DNA of 64,000 nucleotides from an uncultured Pseudomonadales bacterium (GCA_947487765.1 CANKXO010000002.1:620001-684000), one strand, 5' to 3'; positions 42,731 to 52,751 are shown, counted from the stretch's first letter. Notes: generated by a model from the sequence alone, not told the origin. Numbers and translations: made by a program.

Positions 42731-43168
42731 TCAACATAAACCCTCTAAAATTTGATTATATACTTTTCGCCAATCCAAGTTTTTCACTTTCAAATTATTA
42801 GCTCTAATTGTTTTAATAACACGACTATCAGAGCATATATCATAATAATCTCCTCGTTGAACAGCATCAAAAATCACTAGAGAATCTCGGAAATCTAAGT
42901 CATTATTAGATGTTTTCAATTGCTCTAAAACATATTCAATAGCTTGCTGCCCTTTTTTAGCTATGGGGTTCGCTAAAATTTTTGCCGGGGGATGAATAAC
43001 TTGATTTCCATATAAAAAAATCTTGTACTGTTTTTCCAATGAATATTTATCCAACCTTTCTAGTCGCGTAGAAGCATTTTCTTTAAAAAACTCTTTTTCT
43101 AACGAGAAGTTAGTAGAACAAGAAAGTAATCCCCAACCCAGCAAAGATAGTAATAATGTCTTGTTCAT
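42731..43168 (-). CDS. Lipoprotein after the RHS gene, candidate immunity protein
   Basis: A 145-residue protein starting at ATG 43168, two bases after the RHS stop codon; an in-frame GTG at 43177 would overlap it. Signal and lipobox LLSC (LLLSLLGWGLLSCSTN). The mature part is a helical domain (RLERLDKYSLEKQYKIFLYG; KILANPIAKKGQQAIEYVLE; DSLVIFDAVQRGDYYDI) with cysteines near the end (YDICSDS, LEGLC). Unrecognised. Its position right behind the RHS toxin-like tip and its periplasmic anchoring suit an immunity protein, but this is inference. Confidence 0.6.
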   Translation of the reverse strand: MNKTLLLSLLGWGLLSCSTNFSLEKEFFKENASTRLERLDKYSLEKQYKIFLYGNQVIHPPAKILANPIAKKGQQAIEYVLEQLKTSNNDLDFRDSLVIFDAVQRGDYYDICSDSRVIKTIRANNLKVKNLDWRKVYNQILEGLC

Positions 43169-43170
43169 AA

Positions 43171-46100
43171 CTAACACCCGCGAACATGGCTATATGAGGA
43201 ACAAAAAGATTTTCTAAAATCCGCAGCTTTTCCATACGCCTCAACCTCATAGGGGTTTTTCCAATAACCCTTACGACCTTGCCATAAATATTTAACTTTA
43301 GTCATACCTTGACTATATTGGACTGTATGTACAAGTTCATGAGCTAATAGCTCTATACCTGAGGCAGTATTAGGTTGATACACACCATCGCGAAAATAAA
43401 CCTTATTTCCTAAGGTGATACCATCCATATCAGACCTCAACCAAAATGGTACCTTACCCTCATAGATTCTTACATTATCAAGCACATCATCATTAAAGTG
43501 GCTCGATAAAGCAACTCGTTCATCTGTTGTTAACCAACGAGCACCCTTATCAAAATCACTTTGTTCAAATTCCTCTTCATCAAGTCCTTCACCCATCTCA
43601 TTAAACGCATATTGCATAGCCGCAGTCGCCGCCCCATTTGCAAACTTGCCTCCACCTAATGCAGAAGCGGTACCTCCAACTAATGCCGCAACAGCAACAC
43701 CCGCAAACCGATTACCGCCAGTTAAGCCTTTAATACCTGTTGGCCCGGACACTATCTTGGTAAAAAATGAACTGGCAAATCCTTGCCCAAATTTGCCGCC
43801 TTGTATAACAGAGATAGTACCGCCTACGACTCCGTGAGCAAAAGCTTGCCCAACTCGCCCCCAAGAAGCTTGATCACCAATATAGGACGACGCCTGTTGT
43901 GAAACATAAGCTATTACTCCCGCTTTCACCCCTGCCTGGAATGCATCATTAAAATCTGCACCATGGGCATCGGCTACGGCAGCCGCATGGCCACCGACAC
44001 ACACCGCATAAAATGGGCCACAACCAATAGCCGCAACATAACCTAACTGCTCAACCCATTTATGCCTTAGTGCACGCTCTTGTTCAGCACGGAATTTATG
44101 ATAATTTCTCGTCGCCGTTCTTTTGACAATTTGAAATTGATTATTTCTTTTTACATGGCGCTTGGCTTTACGTCTTAGCTTTCTTAGTTTCTTTTTCGCC
44201 TTCTTAAAAAAGTATCCGCTTGGATCGGTATACTTCATGGAGTTATTCATTACATATGAATAACGGTTATAGCTCTGGCTCATACTACCTGCTTGAATAT
44301 GCGGGTCAGCACTGATAAACCGTGCCAGCGTCGCATCGTACATGCGGCCATTCATGTGAATCAGCTCGACTTCCTGTACATGCTCATGCCCGGTATAGCC
44401 TTTATTGGTGAACGGCAGTTGCGTTAAGTAGAGCGGGTCATCCAAGCCTGCCTGAGATTGCCAAGGCATATTCCTGAGTTTGCCCCAGGCATCAAAGCTG
44501 CGTCGATCCACTACATTGGCATAAGCATCCGTGACCATATCGACACTGCCTAGAGCATCCTTATGCAGGTAACGAGTCTGGGTACCGTCACTGCTTGAGA
44601 GTATATGCTCAGCCACCAGCTGCCCGGCTGCGTAGATATAATGTTTCTGTTCTACATGACTATTCGCTTTCGTCGTACGCTCATAAGGGCCCACATAGAG
44701 TGTGGTCTCGCCTTTATGATTGACCTTTTTATAACGCGCACGGTTTGGCCCATAACTAAAGGTTGCTGAACGGCCATTGCGAGTAATTTGGGTGGGTTTA
44801 TTAAAGCTGCTGTAAGTAATGGTTCTACCATCACCACTGATCATATTGCCATTGGCATCGTAGCTATACGTATTACCGCCAGCTTGAGTCACCGCATGTG
44901 GACGAGCACCATAGCTGTAGGCACCCACATCGGATTTATCGGTAATATTACCCAGTCCGTTATAGGTCTGACTTTGCGTATTATTAAAATCAGTACCTTC
45001 ATACAAGCTACTGGTCACTTGGGTTGATGTTAAACGGTCCAACCTATCGTAGTTATAAGTCTCGCGAATATCGTTAACCAAGTCATCCCGCAAGGTCACA
45101 TTTTTATAAGCATCGTATTGATACTCCAAGTGACGAATTGCATCGACCACCAATAAGCTACTGTGAATACTTTGCAGCTCTCCTGTCGCTTGATTGTAGG
45201 CATAATCATTAACAATCCCATTACCATACACTTCGGCACTGATACGGCCCGATGCATCGACATCGACGGCGCGCCAGTAGGTAATATGGCTGGTACTGCC
45301 TTCGGCGATAAAATCACTATAAGCAGCGGAAGAATTATCCAAGGTATTTACAAATTGGAAATTATGGTCTGCCGCCGCCAGGGTTTGCTCCGCTAATACG
45401 ACTAACTGCTCCGCAATACTGGCATAGGTTTGCGATTGCGTTGTAATTAAGCCGGTAACGGTTTGCAACTCAATAATGGTGTTATTGATATGACTTAGTA
45501 ATTCTGGGGCGAGTGTCTGTTGCTGCTGGAAGTGCACAATGGGCACCATAATATCGCCCATCATGATGGGGATAAATTGTGCCAGCGTCTTTTTCACACC
45601 CGTTGATTGCCCTTCAGCTACGGTTGTATTGAGTGTCGTTTGATGCTGAGTCAGTTGAGACTGCAATGCACTATTGACCGAACCACTGCCAGTTAGCGAT
45701 TGATAGTACTCTATTTGTGATTGGTAATAGGCGCCAATGGTGCGCAACTGATTAGCACGAACTAAGTAATCATCTGCAAGATCGACGGCCTCTTGAATCA
45801 GCGGTTGCAGTGCAGAATAGTCATGAGCTTCGGCCTGAGAGCGCAAACCACGTACAGACTCAAGAAAGCCATTGGCATTATAGATATTTTCTGTATAAAA
45901 GCTTTGGCTGCCCGGGTAGGTCACGCGCTGAACCCGGCCTAAACTATCGTATTGGGTTTCTGTAGTGAAACTGCCTTCACCAGCAATGGTTGTTGTAGTG
46001 CTGACTGGCCGGCCTAAATTATCGTAGCTGTAGTCTTTGGTTAAACCATTGCCACTTTCTTGCAATAATTTACCAATACTACCTTGGGGCGCACTGTTAC

Positions 46101-49100
46101 CACCATAAACCCAGGTACTTGTGCCTTCTGGCTCAGTGCGACTAACCATGCGCCCCAATACATCATAAGCCATCGTCGTGACCTGACCTTTGGCATCTGT
46201 CTGGGTCTCTAACTCACCAAATGGGGTATAGGTGTATTGCCAGTTGCCCATATCCGGGTCATCCATAGCAATCTTTCGGCCAAATTCATCATAGTGAAGC
46301 GTAATTCGAGTATCCACATCACCAACAACCGTTGTTGTTAATAAATTACCGTCGCTTCTATAAGTGTATTCGGTATAGGTGCCTTCCTCTTCTTCGATAC
46401 GAACATTTTGACCAATGGCATTCGTTATAGTTGTTTTTGCACGAGCCTCAGGACCTGATCTAACAGTGGTTGTAAACCCATTATATTCATAGGTGATTTC
46501 ATTTGTTGAGCCATGAGGACCTGGCTCTGTCATTCGTATTACACGGTCTAGCGCATCGTATTCGCTTTCTGCCCAGTAAATATGCTCGCCAGAATAATAG
46601 TCTCGGCTAGCACGTGACATCTGAGCTAAATGATTATATTCGGTATCGTTGTATACCAAACGCTCATCAAAGCCTTGGGTGATTTTGCGGACTTCGCGAC
46701 CGAGAGTATCGTATTGCACAATGATTGGCTGCGACCCGCTGGACTGAGTAATTGAACAGGTATAAGCAAAATTGGCTAAAACACCGCAATTACCATCACT
46801 GACAAATTCCCTGCTGACAGTTGTATTGGTACCATCCGCACGGTTTTCTACAATTTGCCGACCTAATGAATCATAGCCAATAGAGGTACTAATACTATTC
46901 GGGCCAGTCGTAGACTCTAACCAACCTTGCGTTGTGTAGGTATAAGTTTCACATTGATTATAGGCATTACAGGTTTGCGTGGGGCGACCCGTAGCATCGT
47001 AAGTAGTTGTCGTAACACGGTCTGATTCCCCACTTGCAGATAAACGAACTTCTGTTTTTTGACCGTAAATATCATAGGTATTAGTAGTCGTTGTTAAAGG
47101 AGTACCGGTAGAGTCAAGAATACTTTCGGTAGTCAATAGCCCTGAACTAAAATCATAGGCGAAAGCTGAGCGACGCACTTCATCAGAGCCATAGGGGCTT
47201 TGATGAGTTACTGTCATATCCGATAAGCGGCCTATATTCCATCCTCCCGGTGGACGCTCTTCGTAGTTACTCTCAGCAATTTTGGTAAAACTCTGTCCCG
47301 CACCTGTCGACGTCGTAGTAATACGTCCAACATTGCCATAAATATCGATATTATCGTAAGCAGTTGTAATGGTTGTCACAGGCTGACTAGCACTACCTAA
47401 TTCATAACTACTCTGAACAGACTGCACTGGATTAAGCTGATAGATTCCGGGATAACTTTCAACGGCAGAAAAAGTATTAATAGACTCGTTAATTTTTTGG
47501 CCATTATAAGATTCAATAGTACTCAACATGCTTCCTGTGTAAGGAAAGCCTGTTTGATCGTATGTCGATACCATCGTTTTACCGGTATCAGGGTATATTT
47601 CTGTAATCTTTGAATAACCATAAGAGCCTCGCCCTTGAAGGTGAAGCTTTAAGCCTTCATAACGATATTGAACGCTTGACGTCCCCCCAATACCATTATC
47701 GGTTTGAACTTCGCTAACCACATAGTCTGGATAAATAACGTCTCGGACAGGAAAAGTAGCCCCTGTACCTTTTGTATATACTGTAGAGTCAGTAAGAGAT
47801 TTGTAACTGATAAGGGTTGTATTACCGTTGGAGTCGATAATACTGGCCAATTGTGGAATTTGTGATTGCGACAAGCTTGTCGCTACCCGTGTTCCATCAC
47901 TCCCATGGTATTCCCAGACAGCATCAGCTATACCATCGCCACTGGTATCGTGCATTCCGGCAAATTCCCAGGCATCATACTGACCACTTGTTGTTGGCGA
48001 ATTATAAACAACAGGGCCATAAGTGCCGTCACCCTGACCAAGACTAACTGCTACTCTTGTTCCGTCGCCTGCACCTTTATATTGCCAAATAGCATCTACC
48101 AAACCATCGCCATTGGTATCGTACATACCGGCAAATTCCCACGTACTGTACTGGCCGCTCAGCGTCGGGGCACTGGAGTAAATTGAACTATAATTACCAT
48201 CGCCTAACGCTAAACTGACAGCCACACGTGTACCATCCCCTGCTCCTTGATACTGCCAAACAGTATCCACCAAACCATCGCCATTGGCATCGTGCATACC
48301 TGCAAATGTCCATGCACTGTATTGACCACTAACCGTGGGCACACTCGCAAGGATTGCTCCATAGGTGCCGTCACCTTGAGCTAAACTAACCGAAACGCGC
48401 GTGCCATCCCCTGCTCCCTGATATTGCCAAACAGCATCTGCAAGCCCATCCCCATTAGTGTCATGCATACCGACAAATAACCACGCATTATAATGACCAC
48501 TAGTCGTCGGAGTACTAGAAAGTATCGACCCATAAGTACCATTGCCTTGCGCTAAACTGACAGCAACACGGGTACCATTGCCCGCACCTTGATATTGCCA
48601 AATAGCATCAGGCAAACCATCGCTGTTGGTATCACGCATACCCGCAAACGTCCATGTGTTATATTGACCACTCGTTGTCGGAGCACTAGACAATATTGCA
48701 CCATAGGTACCATTACCTTGCGCTAAACTGACCGCAACACGCGTGCCATTGCTGGCACCCTGATACTGCCATATCGCATCCATTAATCCATCGCCATTGG
48801 TATCGTACATGCCTGTAAACTCCCATGTACTGTAATTTCCACTGGCTGTCGGGGTACTAGATATTATTGCGCCATATGTACCATTACCTTGCGCTAAACT
48901 GACCGCAATACGTGTACCATCACTTGCCCCTTTGTATTGCCAAATAGCATCAGGCAAACCATCATCATTAGTATCGTGCATCCCCTCAAAAGTCCATGCA
49001 CTGTATTGGCCACTTGTTGTTGGAGCACTATAAAGAATGGAGTCATAAGAACCATTACCTTGCCCCAAGCTCACTGCTATTCGCGTACCATCACCTGAAC

Positions 49101-50178
49101 CTTTATATTGCCAAACAGCATCTACGACTCCATCACCATTGGTGTCATACATCCCTGCAAATGTCCATGCACTATCACTATATTGACTTGCAGTCGTGGG
49201 GGTACTGGAAATGAGAGAATCATAAGTTGCAGCACCAGAACCTGACCAATTAAATTCAGTTGGCTTAAAGCAGGTATTACTATTGTCACAAACAGTGATT
49301 GAATTAATCTTTGATTGCTGAGCAATACCATTATTCTCATAAGCTAACTTATATTCCTGCAATACCACATTGTTGCTATAAGTCACTATTTTGTTAATGC
49401 GTTGAACTAATGATCGCCCACTACCTAATAGATAACCACTCCCTTGGTCAGGCCTACCTGTTTCATGAACAATATCGACACTCCCGCCAGGATAGGTAAT
49501 TTCATCTAGATATTGAGTACTATTGTGAATAAAATATTTATAGGTAATATCGTTTCTATGTGTTGTATCCGTAATTTCACGTATAGCCCATGTCATCGTC
49601 CCTTGTGGCAAATTATATGAGGCATTATCAGAACCACCGCCATAAGTCATCACCTGACCTGCTTTTGTTTGCACAACAAAGTACGATGGATTGACATATA
49701 CTTCCTTGCCAGTACGGTCATAATTGATTGAACCACCATACCCCTTGATTGAAGAGTAACTATCGATTTCCGTACGAAATTCGTTAGTTAACCCTCCGGT
49801 GACAGAATGAGGAATAGGGACCAAACGCTGCCCATTCAAACAGTAGCGATCATTTGCATCAAAGCTAACGCCACTTGCAAAACCATCTTGCGCAATGGTT
49901 GCGGAGCAGCGGTGTATTGCTGATAGACCACCAAGGCTCCAACCAAGACCTAGCTCACCATTGCCATTATCACTAGAATAGTTAAGTGATAGCTGTGGTT
50001 GCATACCTCCACGCCCAGGCGCTACAGAAATCGGAACGGAGTAATTTGCCGAACCACCAGAGACACTAAATTCCCCTGGAACAGAACCCACCACAGTCTG
50101 CTGAGCAAACACTGGAGAAACAGGTAGTAAGGTAGCAACTAAAAAGCTTAAAGGTGCAAGGATGGTTTTTTTCAACAT
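43171..50178 (-). CDS. Giant secreted SpvB/VCBS/RHS protein with metallopeptidase-like tip
   Basis: A 2335-residue protein. Signal peptide (PLSFLVATLLPVSPVFAQ); SpvB-type N-terminal domain (about 30-320; GEFSVSGGSANYSVPISVAP and GNGELGLGWSLGGLSAIHR); eight tandem VCBS/FG-GAP-like repeats (about 325-765), each about 49 residues with a D-x-N-x-D-G-x-x-D loop (YDTNGDGLVDAIWQYKGAGD); YD/RHS repeats; a helical insertion (about 1440-1630; QPLIQEAVDLADDYLVRANQ); the RHS core end (RMYDATLARFISADPHIQAG, about 1945) and the DPSG site (about 1985). The variable C-terminus has a small-residue-rich segment and then ELLAHELVHTVQYSQG with H2280ExxH2284, and NPYEVEA with a likely third ligand Glu (E2311/E2313), like DUF4157-type metallopeptidases. 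Probably an exported polymorphic toxin. AAGGACACC ribosome-binding site. Confidence 0.88.
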   Translation of the reverse strand: MLKKTILAPLSFLVATLLPVSPVFAQQTVVGSVPGEFSVSGGSANYSVPISVAPGRGGMQPQLSLNYSSDNGNGELGLGWSLGGLSAIHRCSATIAQDGFASGVSFDANDRYCLNGQRLVPIPHSVTGGLTNEFRTEIDSYSSIKGYGGSINYDRTGKEVYVNPSYFVVQTKAGQVMTYGGGSDNASYNLPQGTMTWAIREITDTTHRNDITYKYFIHNSTQYLDEITYPGGSVDIVHETGRPDQGSGYLLGSGRSLVQRINKIVTYSNNVVLQEYKLAYENNGIAQQSKINSITVCDNSNTCFKPTEFNWSGSGAATYDSLISSTPTTASQYSDSAWTFAGMYDTNGDGVVDAVWQYKGSGDGTRIAVSLGQGNGSYDSILYSAPTTSGQYSAWTFEGMHDTNDDGLPDAIWQYKGASDGTRIAVSLAQGNGTYGAIISSTPTASGNYSTWEFTGMYDTNGDGLMDAIWQYQGASNGTRVAVSLAQGNGTYGAILSSAPTTSGQYNTWTFAGMRDTNSDGLPDAIWQYQGAGNGTRVAVSLAQGNGTYGSILSSTPTTSGHYNAWLFVGMHDTNGDGLADAVWQYQGAGDGTRVSVSLAQGDGTYGAILASVPTVSGQYSAWTFAGMHDANGDGLVDTVWQYQGAGDGTRVAVSLALGDGNYSSIYSSAPTLSGQYSTWEFAGMYDTNGDGLVDAIWQYKGAGDGTRVAVSLGQGDGTYGPVVYNSPTTSGQYDAWEFAGMHDTSGDGIADAVWEYHGSDGTRVATSLSQSQIPQLASIIDSNGNTTLISYKSLTDSTVYTKGTGATFPVRDVIYPDYVVSEVQTDNGIGGTSSVQYRYEGLKLHLQGRGSYGYSKITEIYPDTGKTMVSTYDQTGFPYTGSMLSTIESYNGQKINESINTFSAVESYPGIYQLNPVQSVQSSYELGSASQPVTTITTAYDNIDIYGNVGRITTTSTGAGQSFTKIAESNYEERPPGGWNIGRLSDMTVTHQSPYGSDEVRRSAFAYDFSSGLLTTESILDSTGTPLTTTTNTYDIYGQKTEVRLSASGESDRVTTTTYDATGRPTQTCNAYNQCETYTYTTQGWLESTTGPNSISTSIGYDSLGRQIVENRADGTNTTVSREFVSDGNCGVLANFAYTCSITQSSGSQPIIVQYDTLGREVRKITQGFDERLVYNDTEYNHLAQMSRASRDYYSGEHIYWAESEYDALDRVIRMTEPGPHGSTNEITYEYNGFTTTVRSGPEARAKTTITNAIGQNVRIEEEEGTYTEYTYRSDGNLLTTTVVGDVDTRITLHYDEFGRKIAMDDPDMGNWQYTYTPFGELETQTDAKGQVTTMAYDVLGRMVSRTEPEGTSTWVYGGNSAPQGSIGKLLQESGNGLTKDYSYDNLGRPVSTTTTIAGEGSFTTETQYDSLGRVQRVTYPGSQSFYTENIYNANGFLESVRGLRSQAEAHDYSALQPLIQEAVDLADDYLVRANQLRTIGAYYQSQIEYYQSLTGSGSVNSALQSQLTQHQTTLNTTVAEGQSTGVKKTLAQFIPIMMGDIMVPIVHFQQQQTLAPELLSHINNTIIELQTVTGLITTQSQTYASIAEQLVVLAEQTLAAADHNFQFVNTLDNSSAAYSDFIAEGSTSHITYWRAVDVDASGRISAEVYGNGIVNDYAYNQATGELQSIHSSLLVVDAIRHLEYQYDAYKNVTLRDDLVNDIRETYNYDRLDRLTSTQVTSSLYEGTDFNNTQSQTYNGLGNITDKSDVGAYSYGARPHAVTQAGGNTYSYDANGNMISGDGRTITYSSFNKPTQITRNGRSATFSYGPNRARYKKVNHKGETTLYVGPYERTTKANSHVEQKHYIYAAGQLVAEHILSSSDGTQTRYLHKDALGSVDMVTDAYANVVDRRSFDAWGKLRNMPWQSQAGLDDPLYLTQLPFTNKGYTGHEHVQEVELIHMNGRMYDATLARFISADPHIQAGSMSQSYNRYSYVMNNSMKYTDPSGYFFKKAKKKLRKLRRKAKRHVKRNNQFQIVKRTATRNYHKFRAEQERALRHKWVEQLGYVAAIGCGPFYAVCVGGHAAAVADAHGADFNDAFQAGVKAGVIAYVSQQASSYIGDQASWGRVGQAFAHGVVGGTISVIQGGKFGQGFASSFFTKIVSGPTGIKGLTGGNRFAGVAVAALVGGTASALGGGKFANGAATAAMQYAFNEMGEGLDEEEFEQSDFDKGARWLTTDERVALSSHFNDDVLDNVRIYEGKVPFWLRSDMDGITLGNKVYFRDGVYQPNTASGIELLAHELVHTVQYSQGMTKVKYLWQGRKGYWKNPYEVEAYGKAADFRKSFCSSYSHVRGC
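47880..49215 (-). repeat. Eight tandem ~150-bp VCBS/FG-GAP coding repeats
   Basis: DNA-level tandem repeats inside the RHS gene; each unit encodes GxxDGTRxAVSLxQGxGxYG and F(A/E/T/V)GM(Y/H/R)DTNxDG. The units are similar enough at base level to recombine, so copy number may vary between strains. Confidence 0.85.
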
Positions 50179-50259
50179 TGTGGTGTCCTTGTTGATTTTT
50201 TATTTCAAAAAATAAATGGTATTTTACAAACGTCGATGATCAGCAATAACAACAATTAA

Positions 50260-50643
50260 TCAGGGAGCGGCGAGCCAGATTCTGTCAAGCTTTAGATACC
50301 CTCCTAACGTGCCTCGCATTTGAATAACAATATCTCTGTTCGATGCTTGTGCAGCTAATGCAGTGGAGTAAAAAATTTTAGCAAACTCAGGGTTTTCATT
50401 TAAATCGAAAGCCGCAGCGCTACGCTGAGTAACAGTAAAGCCCACACCACTTGCAGCATTGGCATCTAAAAGCGTATCAAAATAAATAAGAATGGTATTG
50501 CCAGTATTAATATAAATACGACTAACTTTACCTTGATAGCTGCAGTAAGGCCCACTGGAATGAGTGTGACAAGTTGGCGCTCCAGCCCAGCTGATATTAC
50601 TAAAAAATAAACCGATTGCTAAAATACAAAACCATTTTTTCAT
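50260..50643 (-). CDS. Small secreted protein of the RHS-associated family (member 6)
   Basis: A 127-residue protein with signal peptide (CILAIGLFFSNISWAGA), GGGAGAAA ribosome-binding site. The mature part has CHTHSSGPYCSYQGKVSRIY (two cysteines), NTILIYFDTLLDA and FYSTALAAQASNRDIVIQM. It shares G-K-V-x-x-I-Y and ST-ALAAQAS with the downstream members. It is the only member upstream of the RHS gene, 80 bp before it. Confidence 0.65.
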   Translation of the reverse strand: MKKWFCILAIGLFFSNISWAGAPTCHTHSSGPYCSYQGKVSRIYINTGNTILIYFDTLLDANAASGVGFTVTQRSAAAFDLNENPEFAKIFYSTALAAQASNRDIVIQMRGTLGGYLKLDRIWLAAP

Positions 50644-50675
50644 TTTTATTTCTCCCTTTCCCTTAAAACTTAATT

Positions 50676-51140
50676 TTACTGTGTGTTTTTAGTTTCAATA
50701 TGTTTTTTAATCGCATCTAACCGCTTAGAGGTGTCACCATTATTTGTTGTAGTAGTAGTTGCTGGTAACTCGACAGCTTTCTCAGGTACTGCAACGCCTT
50801 TCTCGCGCAATTGTTGATTTAAATTAGCGAGCTGTTCATCCAATTCTTGTGTTTGTTGCTGTAATTTATTCTGAACTTCAGATTCCGCTTCCGTACTGGC
50901 AATCACTTTGTGCAATTTTTTTGCAGGGGCAGGAAAGCTAGGGTCAGGCTTTGAATCTACAGCGCTGGGAACAGCGTCTGATGATGCAGAGAGTGGTTGG
51001 TCTGACAATGCAGGCTGATCAGACGCTGTAATGTTTTGCTGTTGAACAGGGGATGTTTGCCATATAGTCGAGGCAAGCAATGCAATAACAATGAGAAACA
51101 ACAGAAGAGCCCAAAACCAAAATTGCTTTAGAGAGTTCAT
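50676..51140 (-). CDS. Membrane-anchored coiled-coil protein
   Basis: A 154-residue protein with one N-terminal membrane helix (FWFWALLLFLIVIALLASTIW), a Ser/Pro/Ala linker, and a coiled coil (about 85-115; ESEVQNKLQQQTQELDEQLA). GAGGGG ribosome-binding site. Unrecognised. It is the first gene of the RHS run and so may help export or anchoring of the RHS protein, though only position supports this. Confidence 0.6.
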   Translation of the reverse strand: MNSLKQFWFWALLLFLIVIALLASTIWQTSPVQQQNITASDQPALSDQPLSASSDAVPSAVDSKPDPSFPAPAKKLHKVIASTEAESEVQNKLQQQTQELDEQLANLNQQLREKGVAVPEKAVELPATTTTTNNGDTSKRLDAIKKHIETKNTQ

Positions 51141-51677
51141 AAAAACAAGACCCCTCTATTTTCGCTATAGCAATAACGAGTATTTTTGAGCGTTAGAAAT
51201 TTAATATTATTTAAAAGATATGCACGTATTAAATAAAAAGAATATATTCCAGTGATAGAACCCATATTTTCCCTGCGGCTTCCTTGTATATTTTTTTAAT
51301 TATCAATCAATTTTCTTTATAAAATTGCTCAACATTTATACTTATGTTGTTTTTTGCGCCAACCTTTGTTAAGAATTGGGGCAATGTCGTTAACTCTAAA
51401 ACACGAAGAATAAAAATACAATACCTACAAAGTCTTACAATAATTTTACACACCACTTACCCAAAGAAAAAACAATGATAAAAAAATAATAAGCTGCGTG
51501 AATAAAACGATAGTACTGTGTTATTCACGATGAAACAGGAAACTGTAATCGTTGAGAGGATGGAGAAAGCGTGGATAAGATAAAATTTAGATTGCAGGCT
51601 AGTTATTAATAACATCTCAAGGTGATTCACTTTCAATCACCTTGAGAAAACATCATACATTTAAATTAATGGCGTCC
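51141..51677. other. 537-bp region, promoter area of the RHS run and end of dcd
   Basis: AT-rich, no credible gene. It presumably holds the promoter of the RHS run. Nearest dcd it contains a strong hairpin (next entry). Confidence 0.5.
51616..51646 (-). terminator. Terminator after dcd
   Basis: Perfect 12-bp stem CTCAAGGTGATT/AATCACCTTGAG with a CACTTTC loop, about 30 bp downstream of the dcd stop. T-run short. Confidence 0.65.
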
Positions 51678-52247
51678 TTAAGTTTTAGGTAAAGTCACAC
51701 CTTTCTGACCTTGGTATTTACCGCCACGATCTTTATAAGAGGTTTCGCACACTTCGTCAGATTCAAAAAACAGCATTTGCGCAACACCTTCGTTGGCATA
51801 AATTTTTGCAGGCAATGGGGTGGTATTTGAGAATTCCAGAGTCACATGCCCCTCCCACTCCGGCTCTAACGGCGTGACGTTAACAATTATACCGCAGCGA
51901 GCATAGGTCGATTTACCCAAGCAAACAGTTAAGATACTACGTGGGATTCGAAAATACTCAACAGTTCTGGCCAAGGCAAATGAGTTGGGTGGGATAATAC
52001 AGACATCACTTTTGACATCGACAAAACTTTTTTCATCAAATGCTTTGGGGTCGACCACAGTAGAGTGCACATTGGTAAAGATTTTAAATTCATCAGCACA
52101 ACGAACATCGTAACCATAACTTGACGTACCATAGGAGACGATACGATTACCATCATCACCATAACGAACTTGACCTGGCTCAAAAGGTTCGATCATTTTA
52201 TTTTCCTGAGCCATGCGGCGCATCCAGTGGTCTGACTTAATACTCAT
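51678..52247 (-). CDS. dcd: dCTP deaminase
   Basis: A 189-residue enzyme converting dCTP to dUTP for thymidylate synthesis, of the dUTPase fold. Blocks: [20 protein letters not shown], then [20 protein letters not shown], then [20 protein letters not shown] and [20 protein letters not shown] (catalytic Glu in VTLEFSN). Full length. Lies in the usual dcd, mrp, metG neighbourhood. Confidence 0.96.
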   Translation of the reverse strand: MSIKSDHWMRRMAQENKMIEPFEPGQVRYGDDGNRIVSYGTSSYGYDVRCADEFKIFTNVHSTVVDPKAFDEKSFVDVKSDVCIIPPNSFALARTVEYFRIPRSILTVCLGKSTYARCGIIVNVTPLEPEWEGHVTLEFSNTTPLPAKIYANEGVAQMLFFESDEVCETSYKDRGGKYQGQKGVTLPKT

Positions 52248-52359
52248 TCGGGCTCCTAATTATTTTATCTGTATTTTTTGTGCGTATCTTAAGAAACGAT
52301 GCTTAACAAGAAACGGCTTTTAATAATAAACTACAATGCAATAAAAGCATCACAACGGC

Positions 52360-52638
52360 TTACACAATCGTTACGCCTCGCCAAAAAGCCACACGACCTT
52401 TAATTTCTTTAGCAGCCTCTTTTGGCTCGGCATAGTACCAGGCGGCATCTTTGTTTTGATTACCGTCAACATTCAAGGTGTAGTAGTTAGCAGTACCTTT
52501 CCAGCCACACATTGTGGTGGTATCGCTGTCACGCAAGTACTCTTTATTAACGGCATCTAACGGAAAATAATGGTTGTTTTCAACGACAACCGTATCATCT
52601 GATTCCGCAATAACATGATCATTCCAAATAGCTTTCAT
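52360..52638 (-). CDS. DUF427 domain protein
   Basis: A 92-residue protein starting at ATG 52638 (MKAIWNDHVIAES), with AAGGTGAG upstream; the longer frame to 52668 runs over that site. The blocks VVVENNHYFPLDAVNKEYL, TTTMCGWKGTANYYTLNVDG and AAWYYAEPKEAAKEIKGRVA match DUF427, whose role is unknown. Complete, single-domain. Confidence 0.88.
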   Translation of the reverse strand: MKAIWNDHVIAESDDTVVVENNHYFPLDAVNKEYLRDSDTTTMCGWKGTANYYTLNVDGNQNKDAAWYYAEPKEAAKEIKGRVAFWRGVTIV

Positions 52639-52751
52639 AAGACTCACCTTCACTTGAATGCTTAACAACCTGTAGTCTATTACATCTTCTACGGTGATAT
52701 CTTTGCTATCGCTATCATCTTTATGAAGGATTGATTTATATGAATAGCTTA

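Noticed and set aside
47853-48186. Frames opposite the VCBS repeats (His-rich peptides)
   Set aside because: Repeated antisense translation of the tandem coding repeats; no start signals.
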